Shown: piece after piece, positions 31,587 through 40,977 of the stretch
Numbering within the stretch: position 1 is the stretch's first letter
Layout: each line of letters begins with the position of its first letter
From: Buttiauxella sp. A111
GTDB lineage: Bacteria; Pseudomonadota; Gammaproteobacteria; Enterobacterales; Enterobacteriaceae
Length of the DNA: 64,000 bases
Direction: 5' to 3'
Assembly: GCF_014189855.1 (NCBI RefSeq)
Contig: NZ_BJFN01000004.1
Location: forward strand, 434,001-498,000
Position numbers and translations under genes: made by a program
Notes under the pieces: model-generated
What the model was told of the DNA's origin: nothing
Databases searched by the model: none
The model's input: the letters and a program-made list of their open reading frames with translations, nothing else

Positions 31587-33755
31587 ATGATGTACGCATA
31601 TCTGATTAAAAGCCGGAAGAGATCCGGAAAGCCGAATCTATTCGTTTGGTTTGAAAGTAAATCCGATTCTCGCGCTGACCGTGAGGTCATGAACATCCTT
31701 GAAGATTCAGGAATAGAAACTGGTCGCGGCGCTAACTATCAATTACCGGTTCGCACTGATATGCCAGTTTTCGACGATTTGCCAGAAGAGAGTGAACTGG
31801 ATGCTACATGGTGCGACCGCTACGAGCTGGCAGAAAATGATAAGACCTGGCAGAAAATTGTTGTTGGTACAGCGACCACTGATGCAGCCAATGTAACGAC
31901 TAACGTTGTTGATACCCTCCCCACTCTTCCAGAAACATCTACAACCGTAGAAACTCTGGCAGAAACAAACGATGTATCTGATGCGACGTCAGTGGATATA
32001 GATCTGGTTGTTGATGCTAACGACGATGACAATACAGAGTACCCAGTCGCAGAAATGAATTTCAGTAGAAGACTGCTTTCACAGTTTACCTCTGACGCCA
32101 CCAGACATCACATCAAGCATGCGCAGCGCGTCCAGATTATGGTCATGTCACTGGATACCGACGACAGCTACGTCCAGAACCTGCTGCTGACTGCCAGCAA
32201 CACGCCCGAACTGCAGAGTTTCAGCACAGCACAATTGTGGAAATATACCGATGCTATCAAAACCGTGTTTCCCATGGAAAAACGACACGAACTGAACCTT
32301 TTCATACAGTTCACAAAGCTCTGGGCATCTACCGAGCATATTGATCGTGGAATTCTGGTACGTGAGTGGACTAACGGCAATCGCATTACGTCGGTTCAGC
32401 GCACTGACGCTGGCACCAATGCCGGTGGTGGCAATCAGACTGACCGTAACCCAGATATGGTTCACTCTCTGGATACCCTTGATATCGAGGTTGCTCTCGC
32501 ACTGCTGCCTTTTGATTTCAATATTTACGATTTCGAGCAAGCCATTTTACGTCGTGCCAAAGAAATGGTTGCCGCCAAAGAATCTCCATGGAAAGAGTGG
32601 TCACGTAAGCTGCGCAATTGCCCTGGCATTCTGGATTATTCCCGCGCTGCTATCTTTGCCGTCATTCGCAGCGCCGCTCCAAACGTCCACATGATGCCAG
32701 GTACCCACCAGGCGTGGATTAACTCGAAGCTGACCGAAACAAATCACGCAAATCCTGATGCTGAAACTGTGGCGATTGCTATGCGTTCAACAGCATTGAA
32801 CACAACCGATGAAACCAGTAATGACGCAGCTTCGGAAGAGGTTCAACACGATGTGGCCAACACTTTAGATAACCCTGATGTAAAGAGCCTTGGCAAAGGT
32901 GTGTTTTCAATTGAAGGTTTGATGGGAGAGCAACCGAACAAAACAACTGAAAATAATGCCGACTCAAATGAAGCCGAAAAAGAAGAAACTCAGGCTGCAG
33001 AGAGCAATTCTGATGTGTGGAGGCAAGAAACTCGAGGGGGTGAAAGCGAGGTTGAAACTGAAATAAAAATGGGCAAAACAGCAAATGTGCCAACTGAAAA
33101 TCATTCTGGCATTAGCGAGCAGACAGCCCCTCCAAATTATGAATCCGGTCATCATATTGATGAACCTACAAGAAAGTTATACACCCACATGATGGTGGAT
33201 ACGGAAACGATGGGAATCAATCCTGACGCTCCGATTGTTTCTATCGGTGCAGTATTCTTCAACCCTGCAACAGGTCATATCGGTGCGCATTTTTACAAAG
33301 TCATATGCCTGGAATCGGCCATGGAGTTCGGTGGAATACCTGACGCAGGAACGATACTTTGGTGGATGAAGCAATCCTCTGAAGCTCGCTCGGCCCTTCT
33401 CGTTGATGAAGTTCTTCCGCTTGATGATGTATTACTGCAGTTGAATGATTTTATCAGCGAAAACTCTGCCAATGGTCGGGACAGTGTTCAGGTATGGGGT
33501 AATGGTGCTTCATTTGACAATGTAATACTCCGACAGGCATACCTTCGTACTGCCATTTTTTGTCCGTGGAATTTCAGGAATGATCGCGATGTCCGCACAA
33601 TTGTTGAGTTGGGCAAAGCGGTGGGTATTAACCCACGTGACGATATCCTGATTGAAGGTGATAAACACAATGCGCTGGCCGATGCGACACATCAGGCTAA
33701 ATACGTGTCTGCTATCTGGCAGAAGTTAATACTTGCCACCAGCACCAATTTGTAA
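31587..33755 (+). CDS. RecE-like protein with C-terminal DEDDh exonuclease domain
   Basis: 722 residues. The first ~360 follow the N-terminal part of exonuclease VIII/RecE (FVWFESKSDSRADREVMNIL, WKEWSRKLRNCPGILDYSRA). A long acidic, low-complexity linker (residues ~375-530) follows. Residues 535-722 are a Rv2179c-like DEDDh exonuclease: D538 and E540 in VDTET, D644 in NGASFD, H694 and D699 in KHNALADA. The usual RecE PD-(D/E)XK nuclease is replaced. No RecT-type annealing gene is adjacent. Should degrade nucleic acid 3' to 5' rather than 5' to 3'. Confidence 0.85.
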   Translation: MMYAYLIKSRKRSGKPNLFVWFESKSDSRADREVMNILEDSGIETGRGANYQLPVRTDMPVFDDLPEESELDATWCDRYELAENDKTWQKIVVGTATTDAANVTTNVVDTLPTLPETSTTVETLAETNDVSDATSVDIDLVVDANDDDNTEYPVAEMNFSRRLLSQFTSDATRHHIKHAQRVQIMVMSLDTDDSYVQNLLLTASNTPELQSFSTAQLWKYTDAIKTVFPMEKRHELNLFIQFTKLWASTEHIDRGILVREWTNGNRITSVQRTDAGTNAGGGNQTDRNPDMVHSLDTLDIEVALALLPFDFNIYDFEQAILRRAKEMVAAKESPWKEWSRKLRNCPGILDYSRAAIFAVIRSAAPNVHMMPGTHQAWINSKLTETNHANPDAETVAIAMRSTALNTTDETSNDAASEEVQHDVANTLDNPDVKSLGKGVFSIEGLMGEQPNKTTENNADSNEAEKEETQAAESNSDVWRQETRGGESEVETEIKMGKTANVPTENHSGISEQTAPPNYESGHHIDEPTRKLYTHMMVDTETMGINPDAPIVSIGAVFFNPATGHIGAHFYKVICLESAMEFGGIPDAGTILWWMKQSSEARSALLVDEVLPLDDVLLQLNDFISENSANGRDSVQVWGNGASFDNVILRQAYLRTAIFCPWNFRNDRDVRTIVELGKAVGINPRDDILIEGDKHNALADATHQAKYVSAIWQKLILATSTNL

Positions 33756-33797
33756 TTCATTGCGCCCGGGCGCAGTCGGGCTTTATGGAGTAATAGC

Positions 33798-34055
33798 ATG
33801 GGCCAATTAGTTTCTTTATCAGACTGGGCCGCAGGGCCAAATGGTTTTAAGAATCCCCCAGGAATGGCGGCTCTTCATCGTATTGCTAAAACTAAGCAAA
33901 CTTATCCACCAGCAGTGAAACAAGGTCGCCGATGGGTAGTAGATGAAGAGGCAAAATTTATAGGCATGGTGGGTCGCGTAGAAATATCAAACCATTTGCC
34001 ACCCAATGCCCGCTCATTAGTGGAGAAAGCACTCAATGGCTGCAAGACCCCGTAA
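33798..34055 (+). CDS. xis: Excisionase
   Basis: 85 residues; winged-helix excisionase with the LSDWAAGPNGFKNPPGMAALHRI core and GRRWVVDEEAKFIG wing. It bends attachment DNA and turns Int toward excision. Its 3' end overlaps int by 20 bp. Confidence 0.88.
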   Translation: MGQLVSLSDWAAGPNGFKNPPGMAALHRIAKTKQTYPPAVKQGRRWVVDEEAKFIGMVGRVEISNHLPPNARSLVEKALNGCKTP

Positions 34056-35175
34056 ACATAATATTTCCACCCCTAACCTTTATTGCAAGCTTGATAAGCG
34101 CAATAGCAAAACATACTGGCAATATCGTCATCCCATTACAGGAGTTTTTGTTGGGTTTGGAACTGACGAGGACGCGGCAAAGTCGGCCGCAGAAGAGATG
34201 AACCGTATTTTATCAGAGCAAGAAAATACACAGTCTTATCTTCTGGTTGATATGGCTATAAAGGCTCAAGCAAAACGTGAACCAGGGGTCAGAGTTAAAA
34301 ACTGGGTAAACAGGTACATGCTCGTTCAACAGGATAGAATGGACAACGGTGAAATAAGAAAACCCACATATAAAAGCCGGAAAAATTGCTCTAATACACT
34401 CTCTTTAAGAATGCCAAATCTACGGCTGCAGGATGTCGATACCAAAATGTTGGCAACTATTATAGATGAGTACAAAGCGGCAGGAAAAGTAAGAATGGCA
34501 CAGCTATTGCGGGCGGTCTGGATTGATGTATTTAAAGAAGCCCAACATGCTGGTGAAGTTCCTGCTGGATATAACCCAGCGCTCGCAGTACGTAACCCTA
34601 AAAACAAAGTGTCGCGATCAAGGCTTACCTTCGAACAGTGGCAGAAAATATATGACCATGCATCTGGCCTAGCCCCATTCGCACAAAATTCAATGCTGTT
34701 AGCCTTAGTAACTGGCCAGCGGCGTGGGGATCTCGTTGAAATGAAATTCAGTGATGTTTGGGATGGATATCTGCACATTATTCAGTCGAAGACAGGGGTT
34801 CGTCTTGCTCTCCCGCTAACACTGAAGTGCGAAGCAATTGATTTAACCCTCGGTGAGATCATTTCAAGATGCCGGGATCGAGTAGTCAGTAAGTACATGC
34901 TCCACAGTCAGCGTAATCACGCATCTAACAAAGCTGGGGAAAAGATTGATGTGAATAGCCTCAGCCGCGTATTCCTGGAAGCTAGAGTAAAATCAGGTTT
35001 AACTTTCCCTAAAGGAAGCACTCCTCCTTCGTTTCATGAACAGCGTTCTTTATCGTCACGTCTCTATGAAGCACAGGGTATAAATGTGAAAACACTTCTG
35101 GGCCATAAAACGGATGCTATGAGTGAACAATACAAGGATGAGCGCGGTCAGGGTTGGATTACGCTTGCTGTTTAG
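34036..35175 (+). CDS. int: Prophage integrase, tyrosine recombinase (lambda type)
   Basis: 379 residues. An N-terminal arm-binding domain (MAARPRKHNISTPNLYCKLD), a core-binding domain (~residues 75-175) and a catalytic domain with Arg229 (TGQRRGDL), a Lys near 254, His334 and Arg337 (FHEQR), His357 (LGHK) and the nucleophile Tyr366. All catalytic residues are present, so the prophage can probably move. It is the rightmost phage gene and marks the prophage end. Confidence 0.95.
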   Translation: MAARPRKHNISTPNLYCKLDKRNSKTYWQYRHPITGVFVGFGTDEDAAKSAAEEMNRILSEQENTQSYLLVDMAIKAQAKREPGVRVKNWVNRYMLVQQDRMDNGEIRKPTYKSRKNCSNTLSLRMPNLRLQDVDTKMLATIIDEYKAAGKVRMAQLLRAVWIDVFKEAQHAGEVPAGYNPALAVRNPKNKVSRSRLTFEQWQKIYDHASGLAPFAQNSMLLALVTGQRRGDLVEMKFSDVWDGYLHIIQSKTGVRLALPLTLKCEAIDLTLGEIISRCRDRVVSKYMLHSQRNHASNKAGEKIDVNSLSRVFLEARVKSGLTFPKGSTPPSFHEQRSLSSRLYEAQGINVKTLLGHKTDAMSEQYKDERGQGWITLAV

Positions 35176-35414
35176 CTACGTAAATTGTGAGGGAGATAGC
35201 CCCCTCCAACTCAATAGAATTTAAAATCCGTTTTGGGGAACAATTTTGGAGGGATTTTGGAGTGGATTTTAGGAAGCATAAAATCAATAGGTTACGCGTT
35301 GGTTATCTGCTCCAGAAGCAGTCCAGTAGCTCTTACAATTAATAAATAAAATCAGCCAGTTAATATACATGCTGGCTGATTTATTCCTTCCCAATGGCTA
35401 ATACGACGCGTAAT
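35176..35414. other. Prophage right end, likely att region
   Basis: Non-coding. Four tandem units TTTTGGGGAA, TTTTGGAGGG, TTTTGGAGTG and TTTTAGGAAG (35233-35277, about 11-15 bp apart) look like integrase arm sites. The attachment core itself cannot be fixed, as the other prophage end is outside the window. A hairpin terminator closes the stretch. Confidence 0.4.
35349..35385. terminator. Bidirectional terminator between int and M15 peptidase
   Basis: 11-bp stem AAATCAGCCAG/CTGGCTGATTT with flanking AT tracts on both sides; serves two convergent genes. Confidence 0.7.
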
Positions 35415-35771
35415 TTACTCTCGCCAACGAGCAACCGATAAACGCATATCAATATGTGTCCAGGATTCGCTTCGCCCAATTCCATATTTTTGCGGATACG
35501 TCGCCTCAAGATAATTAGCGACGTCATCAGGGGAAGTATTTTTCACCGTTATATCCGCCGCCGTTCCTAATAAATGCTGACTTGCGTATTCACCACCACA
35601 GGCTTTGTTGTGTTGCGTGCAACTACATCCCCGCCGTATCAAGACAGGTTGTTGAAAATACTCGAATACTGCTTCGAGAAGATCCACTAATTCAATGCTG
35701 ACATCAGCAAAACCGCACCCGCACGGGCAACAAAAATCATTTCGATGAAAATGAGGAGATATGGCTTTCAC
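35415..35771 (-). CDS. M15-family D-Ala-D-Ala carboxypeptidase-like protein
   Basis: 118 residues of the Peptidase_M15_3 type. Zinc and catalytic elements: SQHLLGTAADITV (His and Asp ligands) and ESWTHIDMR (final His). A Cys-rich front (CCPCGCGF, GCSCTQHN) is typical of the subfamily. No signal peptide. It may be a leftover phage lysin or a host gene; the place beside the prophage end leaves both open. Confidence 0.75.
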   Translation of the reverse strand: MKAISPHFHRNDFCCPCGCGFADVSIELVDLLEAVFEYFQQPVLIRRGCSCTQHNKACGGEYASQHLLGTAADITVKNTSPDDVANYLEATYPQKYGIGRSESWTHIDMRLSVARWRE

Positions 35772-36079
35772 ATTAAAATTTCGCTACTGGTAAGAAGAAC
35801 GCATTGATGTGTAAATATGCGCATTCAGAATGGAAGAAGTAAAAAGTCCAATTCAGTGGCGTCAGAGTATGAGTGAATACCCACAGTGTTCAAATAGTTT
35901 TTATAGATCAATACCCGCTTTATTGATCGTCAAAAACGATTCAACTTTCTCATCATTGCTATGCAACTGCACAAAACATTCGCTATCTGTTTAAAAAGGC
36001 TTAAGAAATAACTCGGCTGCACGTAAAATAAAAAATAACAATAAAAAAGCCTTCCCGTCATTTTTCGCAAGGAACAACG
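35772..36079. other. Intergenic stretch before yeaL-like gene
   Basis: AT-rich, no gene seen; AAGGAA lies before the downstream start. No clear operator. Confidence 0.4.
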
Positions 36080-36529
36080 ATGATCGTCGATTCGACACTT
36101 TTAATCCTGCTGGCACTCGCCGCGCTAGGATTTGTCAGCCATAACACTACCGTTGCGGTATCCATTCTGGTGCTTATCATTGTCCGGGTGACTCCATTGA
36201 GTCATTTTTTCCCCTGGATTGAAAAACAGGGACTGACGGTGGGGATTATCATTCTGACGATCGGGGTCATGGCTCCGATTGCCAGCGGCACCTTACCTGC
36301 AAGTACTCTGTTGCACTCTTTTACCCACTGGAAATCGCTGGTTGCGATTGCAGTCGGCGTGTTTGTCTCATGGCTCGGTGGGCGCGGCGTAACGCTAATG
36401 AGCAGCCAACCGAGTTTAGTGGCTGGCCTATTGGTTGGAACGGTTTTAGGTGTGGCATTATTCCGTGGTGTGCCTGTTGGGCCACTTATCGCTGCGGGAC
36501 TGGTATCACTTATCATCGGAAAACAGTAA
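36080..36529 (+). CDS. yeaL: YeaL-like membrane protein (DUF441)
   Basis: 149 residues with four hydrophobic segments (about 5-35, 50-70, 80-105, 110-145); SWLGGRGV and [19 protein letters not shown] are typical of UPF0756. Unknown function. The neighbours yeaM and yeaN are as in E. coli. Confidence 0.9.
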   Translation: MIVDSTLLILLALAALGFVSHNTTVAVSILVLIIVRVTPLSHFFPWIEKQGLTVGIIILTIGVMAPIASGTLPASTLLHSFTHWKSLVAIAVGVFVSWLGGRGVTLMSSQPSLVAGLLVGTVLGVALFRGVPVGPLIAAGLVSLIIGKQ

Positions 36530-36534
36530 ATCAG

Positions 36535-37323
36535 CTACCTGAGTTCCAGCGATGCCAGATAGCGTCCAGGTGTGTTTCCCAGCGCCTTTTTAAACATTGT
36601 TATAAATGCATTGGTCGAATCATACCCGAGTTCGCCAGCAACCTTTTGTACCGATGAACCGCCAATCAGCAACTGAAGTGCCACGATCAGTTGTAACTGT
36701 TGCCGCCACCGCCGAAAACTGAGCCCTGTTTCTTTCACCACCAGGCGCGCAAGATTTCGCTCACTCATCGCCAGCTGTGAAGCCCATTGCTCCAGAGTGT
36801 GGCGTTGCTGTGGATCTGACACCAGGCGTTCAGCAATAAAACGGATTTTAGGGTGCCGCGACATGGGCAAATGTAGCTGTTCCACGGCCTGGCGTGGCAG
36901 TTCATCGAATAAAACCCTTACCAATCTTTGCGTCTCTGGTTGTGCTAAACCAGACTCATCTTGCTGGGTCAAATGCAGGATCAATTCACGCACCAACGGG
37001 GTAATCCGTAATGTGCAGCATTGTGCTGGCATCTCAACAACACCCGGTTCAATAAACAGAAAGCACAGCCGGGCGTTTGCGGTCGCGCGATTACTGTGCG
37101 GCATTTCACCGGGGATCCAGACCGCATGTTGCGTGGGCACCATCCACATCGCCTGCTCAACTTCACAGGTAATCCCGCCATGTAACGCCAAAATCAGCTG
37201 GCCTTTGCGGTGATGATGGAAGGCAATTTCGTTCTCACTTTCTGACACCAGGATCCTGAACGCCTGAGCAGGCTGACGGTTGCTATCAGGGTCGAATCCT
37301 TCGAGGGCTAATCCGCGCTCCAT
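36535..37323 (-). CDS. nimR: AraC-family regulator NimR (YeaM)
   Basis: 262 residues. N-terminal cupin-like sensor (IAFHHHRKGQLILALHGG) and two C-terminal HTH motifs (SQLAMSERNLARLVVKET; GGSSVQKVAGELGYDSTNAFI). In E. coli it represses nimT, read divergently with 60 bp between the genes. The gene pair gives resistance to 2-nitroimidazole. Confidence 0.9.
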   Translation of the reverse strand: MERGLALEGFDPDSNRQPAQAFRILVSESENEIAFHHHRKGQLILALHGGITCEVEQAMWMVPTQHAVWIPGEMPHSNRATANARLCFLFIEPGVVEMPAQCCTLRITPLVRELILHLTQQDESGLAQPETQRLVRVLFDELPRQAVEQLHLPMSRHPKIRFIAERLVSDPQQRHTLEQWASQLAMSERNLARLVVKETGLSFRRWRQQLQLIVALQLLIGGSSVQKVAGELGYDSTNAFITMFKKALGNTPGRYLASLELR

Positions 37324-37420
37324 AATCTTGTCCGGTTTTAGGGATAAACTGGCATTTTACGTTGATTTCTTCCATTCCTAAAACGTGTATCTTGAGCGCA
37401 TCGTTTTACGGGGTATATGT

Positions 37421-38626
37421 ATGTCATCGATTTCGGCTTTAAATGTGAAAAAACACGGTTTGTTACTGCTCGGCATCTTAATGATTGCCACCACGCTGCG
37501 CGTGACGTTTACCGGCGCGGCTCCCTTGCTGGAGATGATTCGCGAATCATTCAGCCTGACAACGGCACAAACAGGCGTGCTCACCACTCTCCCACTTTTG
37601 GCCTTTGCGATAGTTTCTCCACTGGCGGCAGGGATTGCTCGTCGATTCGGTATCGAACGGTGTTTGTTTGCTGCCCTGCTGATTATCTGCGCGGGGATTA
37701 CACTACGCTCAATGGGAAATACGGCACTGCTTTATATTGGTACCGCGGTTATTGGTTGCGGAATTGCAATAGGGAACGTGCTTTTACCCGGCCTGATTAA
37801 GCGTGATTTTCCAGGCCAGGTCGCACGATTGACCGGCGCGTATTCGTTGACGATGGGTGTCGCGGCCGCTATCGGCTCCATGATGGTGGTCCCTCTATCT
37901 CAACAGGGCTATGGTTGGCCCGGAGCGCTGATGGCTCTGATGATTTTCCCTGTAGTGGCCTTGTTGGTTTGGCTACCGCAATTGTCTAATCACAGCATAT
38001 CAACCTTAAGCAACAGTAATGCCTTACATAGCCGGGGAATATGGACATCCGCACTTGCATGGCAAGTCACTCTGTTTTTGGGGATCAACTCGCTCATTTA
38101 CTATGTGGTGATTGGCTGGCTGCCTTCGATACTGATAAGTCATGGTTATAGTGAAGTGCAAGCAGGCTCATTGCACGGCCTGATGCAATTAGCCACCGCC
38201 GCCCCTGGCTTATTTATCGGGATGATTTTAAGTCGGCTGAAAGACCATCGCGGTATCGCTATTGTCATGGCCTTGCTGTGTGGAGTGAGTGCTGTTGGGT
38301 TACTTATGGTACCGAGCCTCGCCAGTGTGTGGGTTGTGATATTTGGTTTTGGCTCTGGTGCGACAATGATTCTCGGCCTGACATTTATCGGCCTGCGCGC
38401 AAACAGTGCGCATCAAGCCGCCGCGTTGTCCGGTATGGCACAATGTATGGGATATTTATTGGCGGCTTTTGGCCCACCGCTGATGGGCAAAGTGCATGAC
38501 CTCTCTGGCCAGTGGAGCCTGCCATTATTAGGATGCGCAATACTGGCGTGCGTGATGGCTGTATTCGGCGGATTTGCCGGGCGTGATGCAGAGATCAGCC
38601 CAGCGCGCCCTACCCACTCTTCCTGA
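37421..38626 (+). CDS. nimT: 2-nitroimidazole exporter NimT (YeaN), MFS
   Basis: About 400 residues from MSSISALNVKKHG (ATG at 37421; the open frame extends to 37385). Twelve hydrophobic segments with the CynX/NimT-type pattern (ILMIATTLRVTFTGAAPLLE, LPLLAFAIVSPLAAGIARRF). Divergent from nimR, as in E. coli. Confidence 0.88.
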   Translation: MSSISALNVKKHGLLLLGILMIATTLRVTFTGAAPLLEMIRESFSLTTAQTGVLTTLPLLAFAIVSPLAAGIARRFGIERCLFAALLIICAGITLRSMGNTALLYIGTAVIGCGIAIGNVLLPGLIKRDFPGQVARLTGAYSLTMGVAAAIGSMMVVPLSQQGYGWPGALMALMIFPVVALLVWLPQLSNHSISTLSNSNALHSRGIWTSALAWQVTLFLGINSLIYYVVIGWLPSILISHGYSEVQAGSLHGLMQLATAAPGLFIGMILSRLKDHRGIAIVMALLCGVSAVGLLMVPSLASVWVVIFGFGSGATMILGLTFIGLRANSAHQAAALSGMAQCMGYLLAAFGPPLMGKVHDLSGQWSLPLLGCAILACVMAVFGGFAGRDAEISPARPTHSS

Positions 38627-39334
38627 CTAAAGCAGCGCCGCTTTAAGGAATGCTTCGACTAGCGGCGCAGGCTTATCCTTCAATGCGTTACGTTCATGCT
38701 GGAAAAGTGTTCCGACAAAAAAGGGATGCCCACGAAGTTCGACCACGCGGATTTCACCTTGATTATCCCATCCGGTGGGCTGTAATTGAGATGACGCCAG
38801 GTGGGCGGTAAAAAAATCGGCTATCCCGTAATTGCAGTGGTAGCCCTCTTCAATTTGTGACCGCCCATAAGCCTCAGCAATCAATGACCCCGCCTTAAGT
38901 TCGATAGCGTCGGATTTTTCCACCAGCGAACAACTCAATGGCCCAATCACCAGGCGCCCATCACGACTCGTTTCGGCATGACCGGCATCATGCCAATCCA
39001 GCACATTGCGCGCATATTCAATAATGGCGTGCTGGAAACCACCACATGTACCAAGAAACGGAATTTGGTTCTCGCGAGCATAGCGAATTGCCAGTAAAGC
39101 ACCGTCTTCATTTTGATAGGGACTGGCCGGAACACACCAAATGGCATCATACCCCACCAGATCTTCAGGACTTGTCACTTCAGGAGTGGGCAACCAATCA
39201 TAGTCAACGGCGACGTCAACATATTCAGCTGCATTATCTAAAGCCAGAGGGATCGCCTGATGCGCGATAACCGTAGAGTTGTAGTCACCGACCAGCGCAA
39301 CGCGAAGAGTTTCTTTCAAAGGTAAGGGAGACAT
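38627..39334 (-). CDS. Glutaminase-like protein (CTP synthase C-terminal type)
   Basis: 235 residues from MSPLPLKETL. The class I glutamine amidotransferase fold of CTP synthase is seen: VALVGDYNSTVIAHQAI, SPEDLVGYDAIWCVPASPY, and a nucleophile elbow FLGTCGGFQHAIIEYARN with Cys. The terminal VGTLFQHERN replaces the usual H-x-E dyad with HERN. There is no synthase domain, so it probably acts on its own. Convergent with nimT. Confidence 0.75.
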   Translation of the reverse strand: MSPLPLKETLRVALVGDYNSTVIAHQAIPLALDNAAEYVDVAVDYDWLPTPEVTSPEDLVGYDAIWCVPASPYQNEDGALLAIRYARENQIPFLGTCGGFQHAIIEYARNVLDWHDAGHAETSRDGRLVIGPLSCSLVEKSDAIELKAGSLIAEAYGRSQIEEGYHCNYGIADFFTAHLASSQLQPTGWDNQGEIRVVELRGHPFFVGTLFQHERNALKDKPAPLVEAFLKAALL

Positions 39335-39494
39335 TTGTTTGATTATCCTTATGTTTAACAACATCGACTACATAAGGAATGATAGATTATGCCACTGCAA
39401 TCTGCCTTGCAACGCCCAAAATTAGCAGGGTGACTGGCATTAAAAACGGCTCAAGATTCAGGCTAGCGTCTGGCGCTAATGGCCGTTTAGTCGG

Positions 39495-39800
39495 CTAGTG
39501 AACAGCCTGCTCTTGTTCAATCTCTGGCAATAACGTCTTATCGAGTGGCATCAGATATTCAGCACGGACAAAGGTGTAACCTTCGCGTCCATCGAAAGCC
39601 ACAACATTACCCGTAACTAACCACAGCGAATGATTCGCATCATGAGGAAGTTGCGTCACCACACCAGTGACTGGATTAACAAAACTTTCACCCGGTTCGC
39701 ACAGGCCAAAAAGCTCGACTGATTTACCGATATTCACACGCCCGGCGGCAGTACGGGAACCAATAATCACTGCCAACATTCCCGGTTTCAACTGATACAT
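39495..39800 (-). CDS. Conserved protein of unknown function
   Basis: 101 residues (MYQLKPGMLAVIIGS, beta-rich; ends EIEQEQAVH). Small SH3-like barrel character; no family recognised. Isolated gene. Confidence 0.6.
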   Translation of the reverse strand: MYQLKPGMLAVIIGSRTAAGRVNIGKSVELFGLCEPGESFVNPVTGVVTQLPHDANHSLWLVTGNVVAFDGREGYTFVRAEYLMPLDKTLLPEIEQEQAVH

Positions 39801-39960
39801 AAAATGACTCTGTAGCTCATTAAATAATTGGCAGTATCAGAACATTCTTAGGTGCAAAAGTAAACAGGGAGCCGTTAGATGCCGCCCCACGCTTCCTTGC
39901 GAGCGACCTTTTCAGCCACCCGCTGCGTCAGTTGCTAATCAATAAATCAGTTTTATTTTA

Positions 39961-40119
39961 TTAATCGCGGGTTTGCACCCAGAAGGCGTGGATTAATCCA
40001 GGAATATAACCCAACAGGGTGAGTACAATATTCAGAATAAATGCCCAACCGAATCCCTTACCTAACAAAACACCAAGCGGGGGTAAAATAATAGTAAAAA
40101 CAATACGCCAAAAACCCAT
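39961..40119 (-). CDS. yqaE: YqaE/Pmp3-family membrane protein
   Basis: 52 residues from MGFWRIVFTI (GGAG site); two transmembrane segments with the family core LPPLGVLLGKG and NIVLTLLGYIPGLIHAFW. Stress-associated small membrane protein. The longer frame to 40179 adds a poor N-terminus. Confidence 0.88.
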   Translation of the reverse strand: MGFWRIVFTIILPPLGVLLGKGFGWAFILNIVLTLLGYIPGLIHAFWVQTRD

Positions 40120-40300
40120 AAAAAAACTCCAGTCATTAATTTGATATACCTTCAAAAAAGTATATTCCGCTACCAGCATAGTCTACCCTGCGTAAACCAA
40201 CTGAAGGTACATCGTTAATTAATGTAAAGAATGACGATATCCATATAAATATAATGGGATTATTGATGAGGATAGCGGAGGGATTTGAGGGATTTTAGAT

Positions 40301-40327
40301 AACAAAAAACCCGCACATGGCGGGTTT
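40301..40327 (-). terminator. Terminator of cold-shock gene
   Basis: AAACCCGC, loop CATGT, GCGGGTTT then TTTTGTT on the minus strand. Confidence 0.8.
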
Positions 40328-40398
40328 ATTCACTTTGACTACCGGCTCGGGCTATTCACCGTCTTCGCATGCGTCAGTCGCAGTATGCGTTAGCAGTC

Positions 40399-40608
40399 TT
40401 ACAGAGCAACAACGTTAGTTGCTGATGGACCTTTAGCGCCGTTCTCGATAGAGAACTCAACTTTCTGGCCTTCGTCCAGAGTTTTGAAATCATTGCTCTG
40501 AATGGCAGAGAAGTGAACGAACACATCTTTGCTACCATTGTCAGGAGTGATGAAGCCGAAACCTTTTTCTGGGTTGAACCATTTTACTAAACCAGTCATT
40601 TTAGACAT
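40399..40608 (-). CDS. Cold-shock protein, CspA family
   Basis: 69 residues with RNP1 KGFGFITP and RNP2 VFVHFSAI, a complete CspA fold. Binds single-stranded RNA/DNA and melts structures in the cold. Which paralogue (cspA/B/G type) is not clear. A leader of about 190 bases lies upstream, as usual for cold-induced members. Confidence 0.92.
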   Translation of the reverse strand: MSKMTGLVKWFNPEKGFGFITPDNGSKDVFVHFSAIQSNDFKTLDEGQKVEFSIENGAKGPSATNVVAL

Positions 40609-40971
40609 AGATACTTCCTCGATATTTTATAGCCATTTAATATGGCGAACGTGGTCTGTATTGCAGAACGTTTCTTATTTAGGCACTTAGGAGGAGACTC
40701 ACGAAGAAGGGTATCTGATGACTTGATAGCGCTTGAACTGAGGACTGCTTTACTAAAACTGCTTTCATAAGGTCTGTCTTCCAAACCGATGACGCATTAA
40801 CGCACGCCAGCCCGCTGGAAGCAAGAATTATTTTCAATTAATAATTTTCTCATTTAGAGAGGGAAACATTCCCCTCCACACTCTCCAACAACCAAACCTG
40901 TGCATTTTGTAACCAAAACAGGTTTGCGCGAGCTATAGTTAAAAGGTCTGCAGCTGAATTGTTTAGATGGT
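40609..40971 (-). other. Long leader of cold-shock gene and gap
   Basis: Upstream of the cold-shock gene, no other gene. A 62-codon frame (40596-40784) overlaps the start and probably reflects the structured leader, not a protein. Toward 40860-40970 the divergent promoter of the transglycosylase gene is expected. Confidence 0.4.
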
Positions 40972-40977
40972 GTGAAC

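Noticed and set aside
40596..40784. 62-codon frame upstream of the cold-shock gene
   Set aside because: Fits a structured leader of the cspA kind; no ribosome site and no family.
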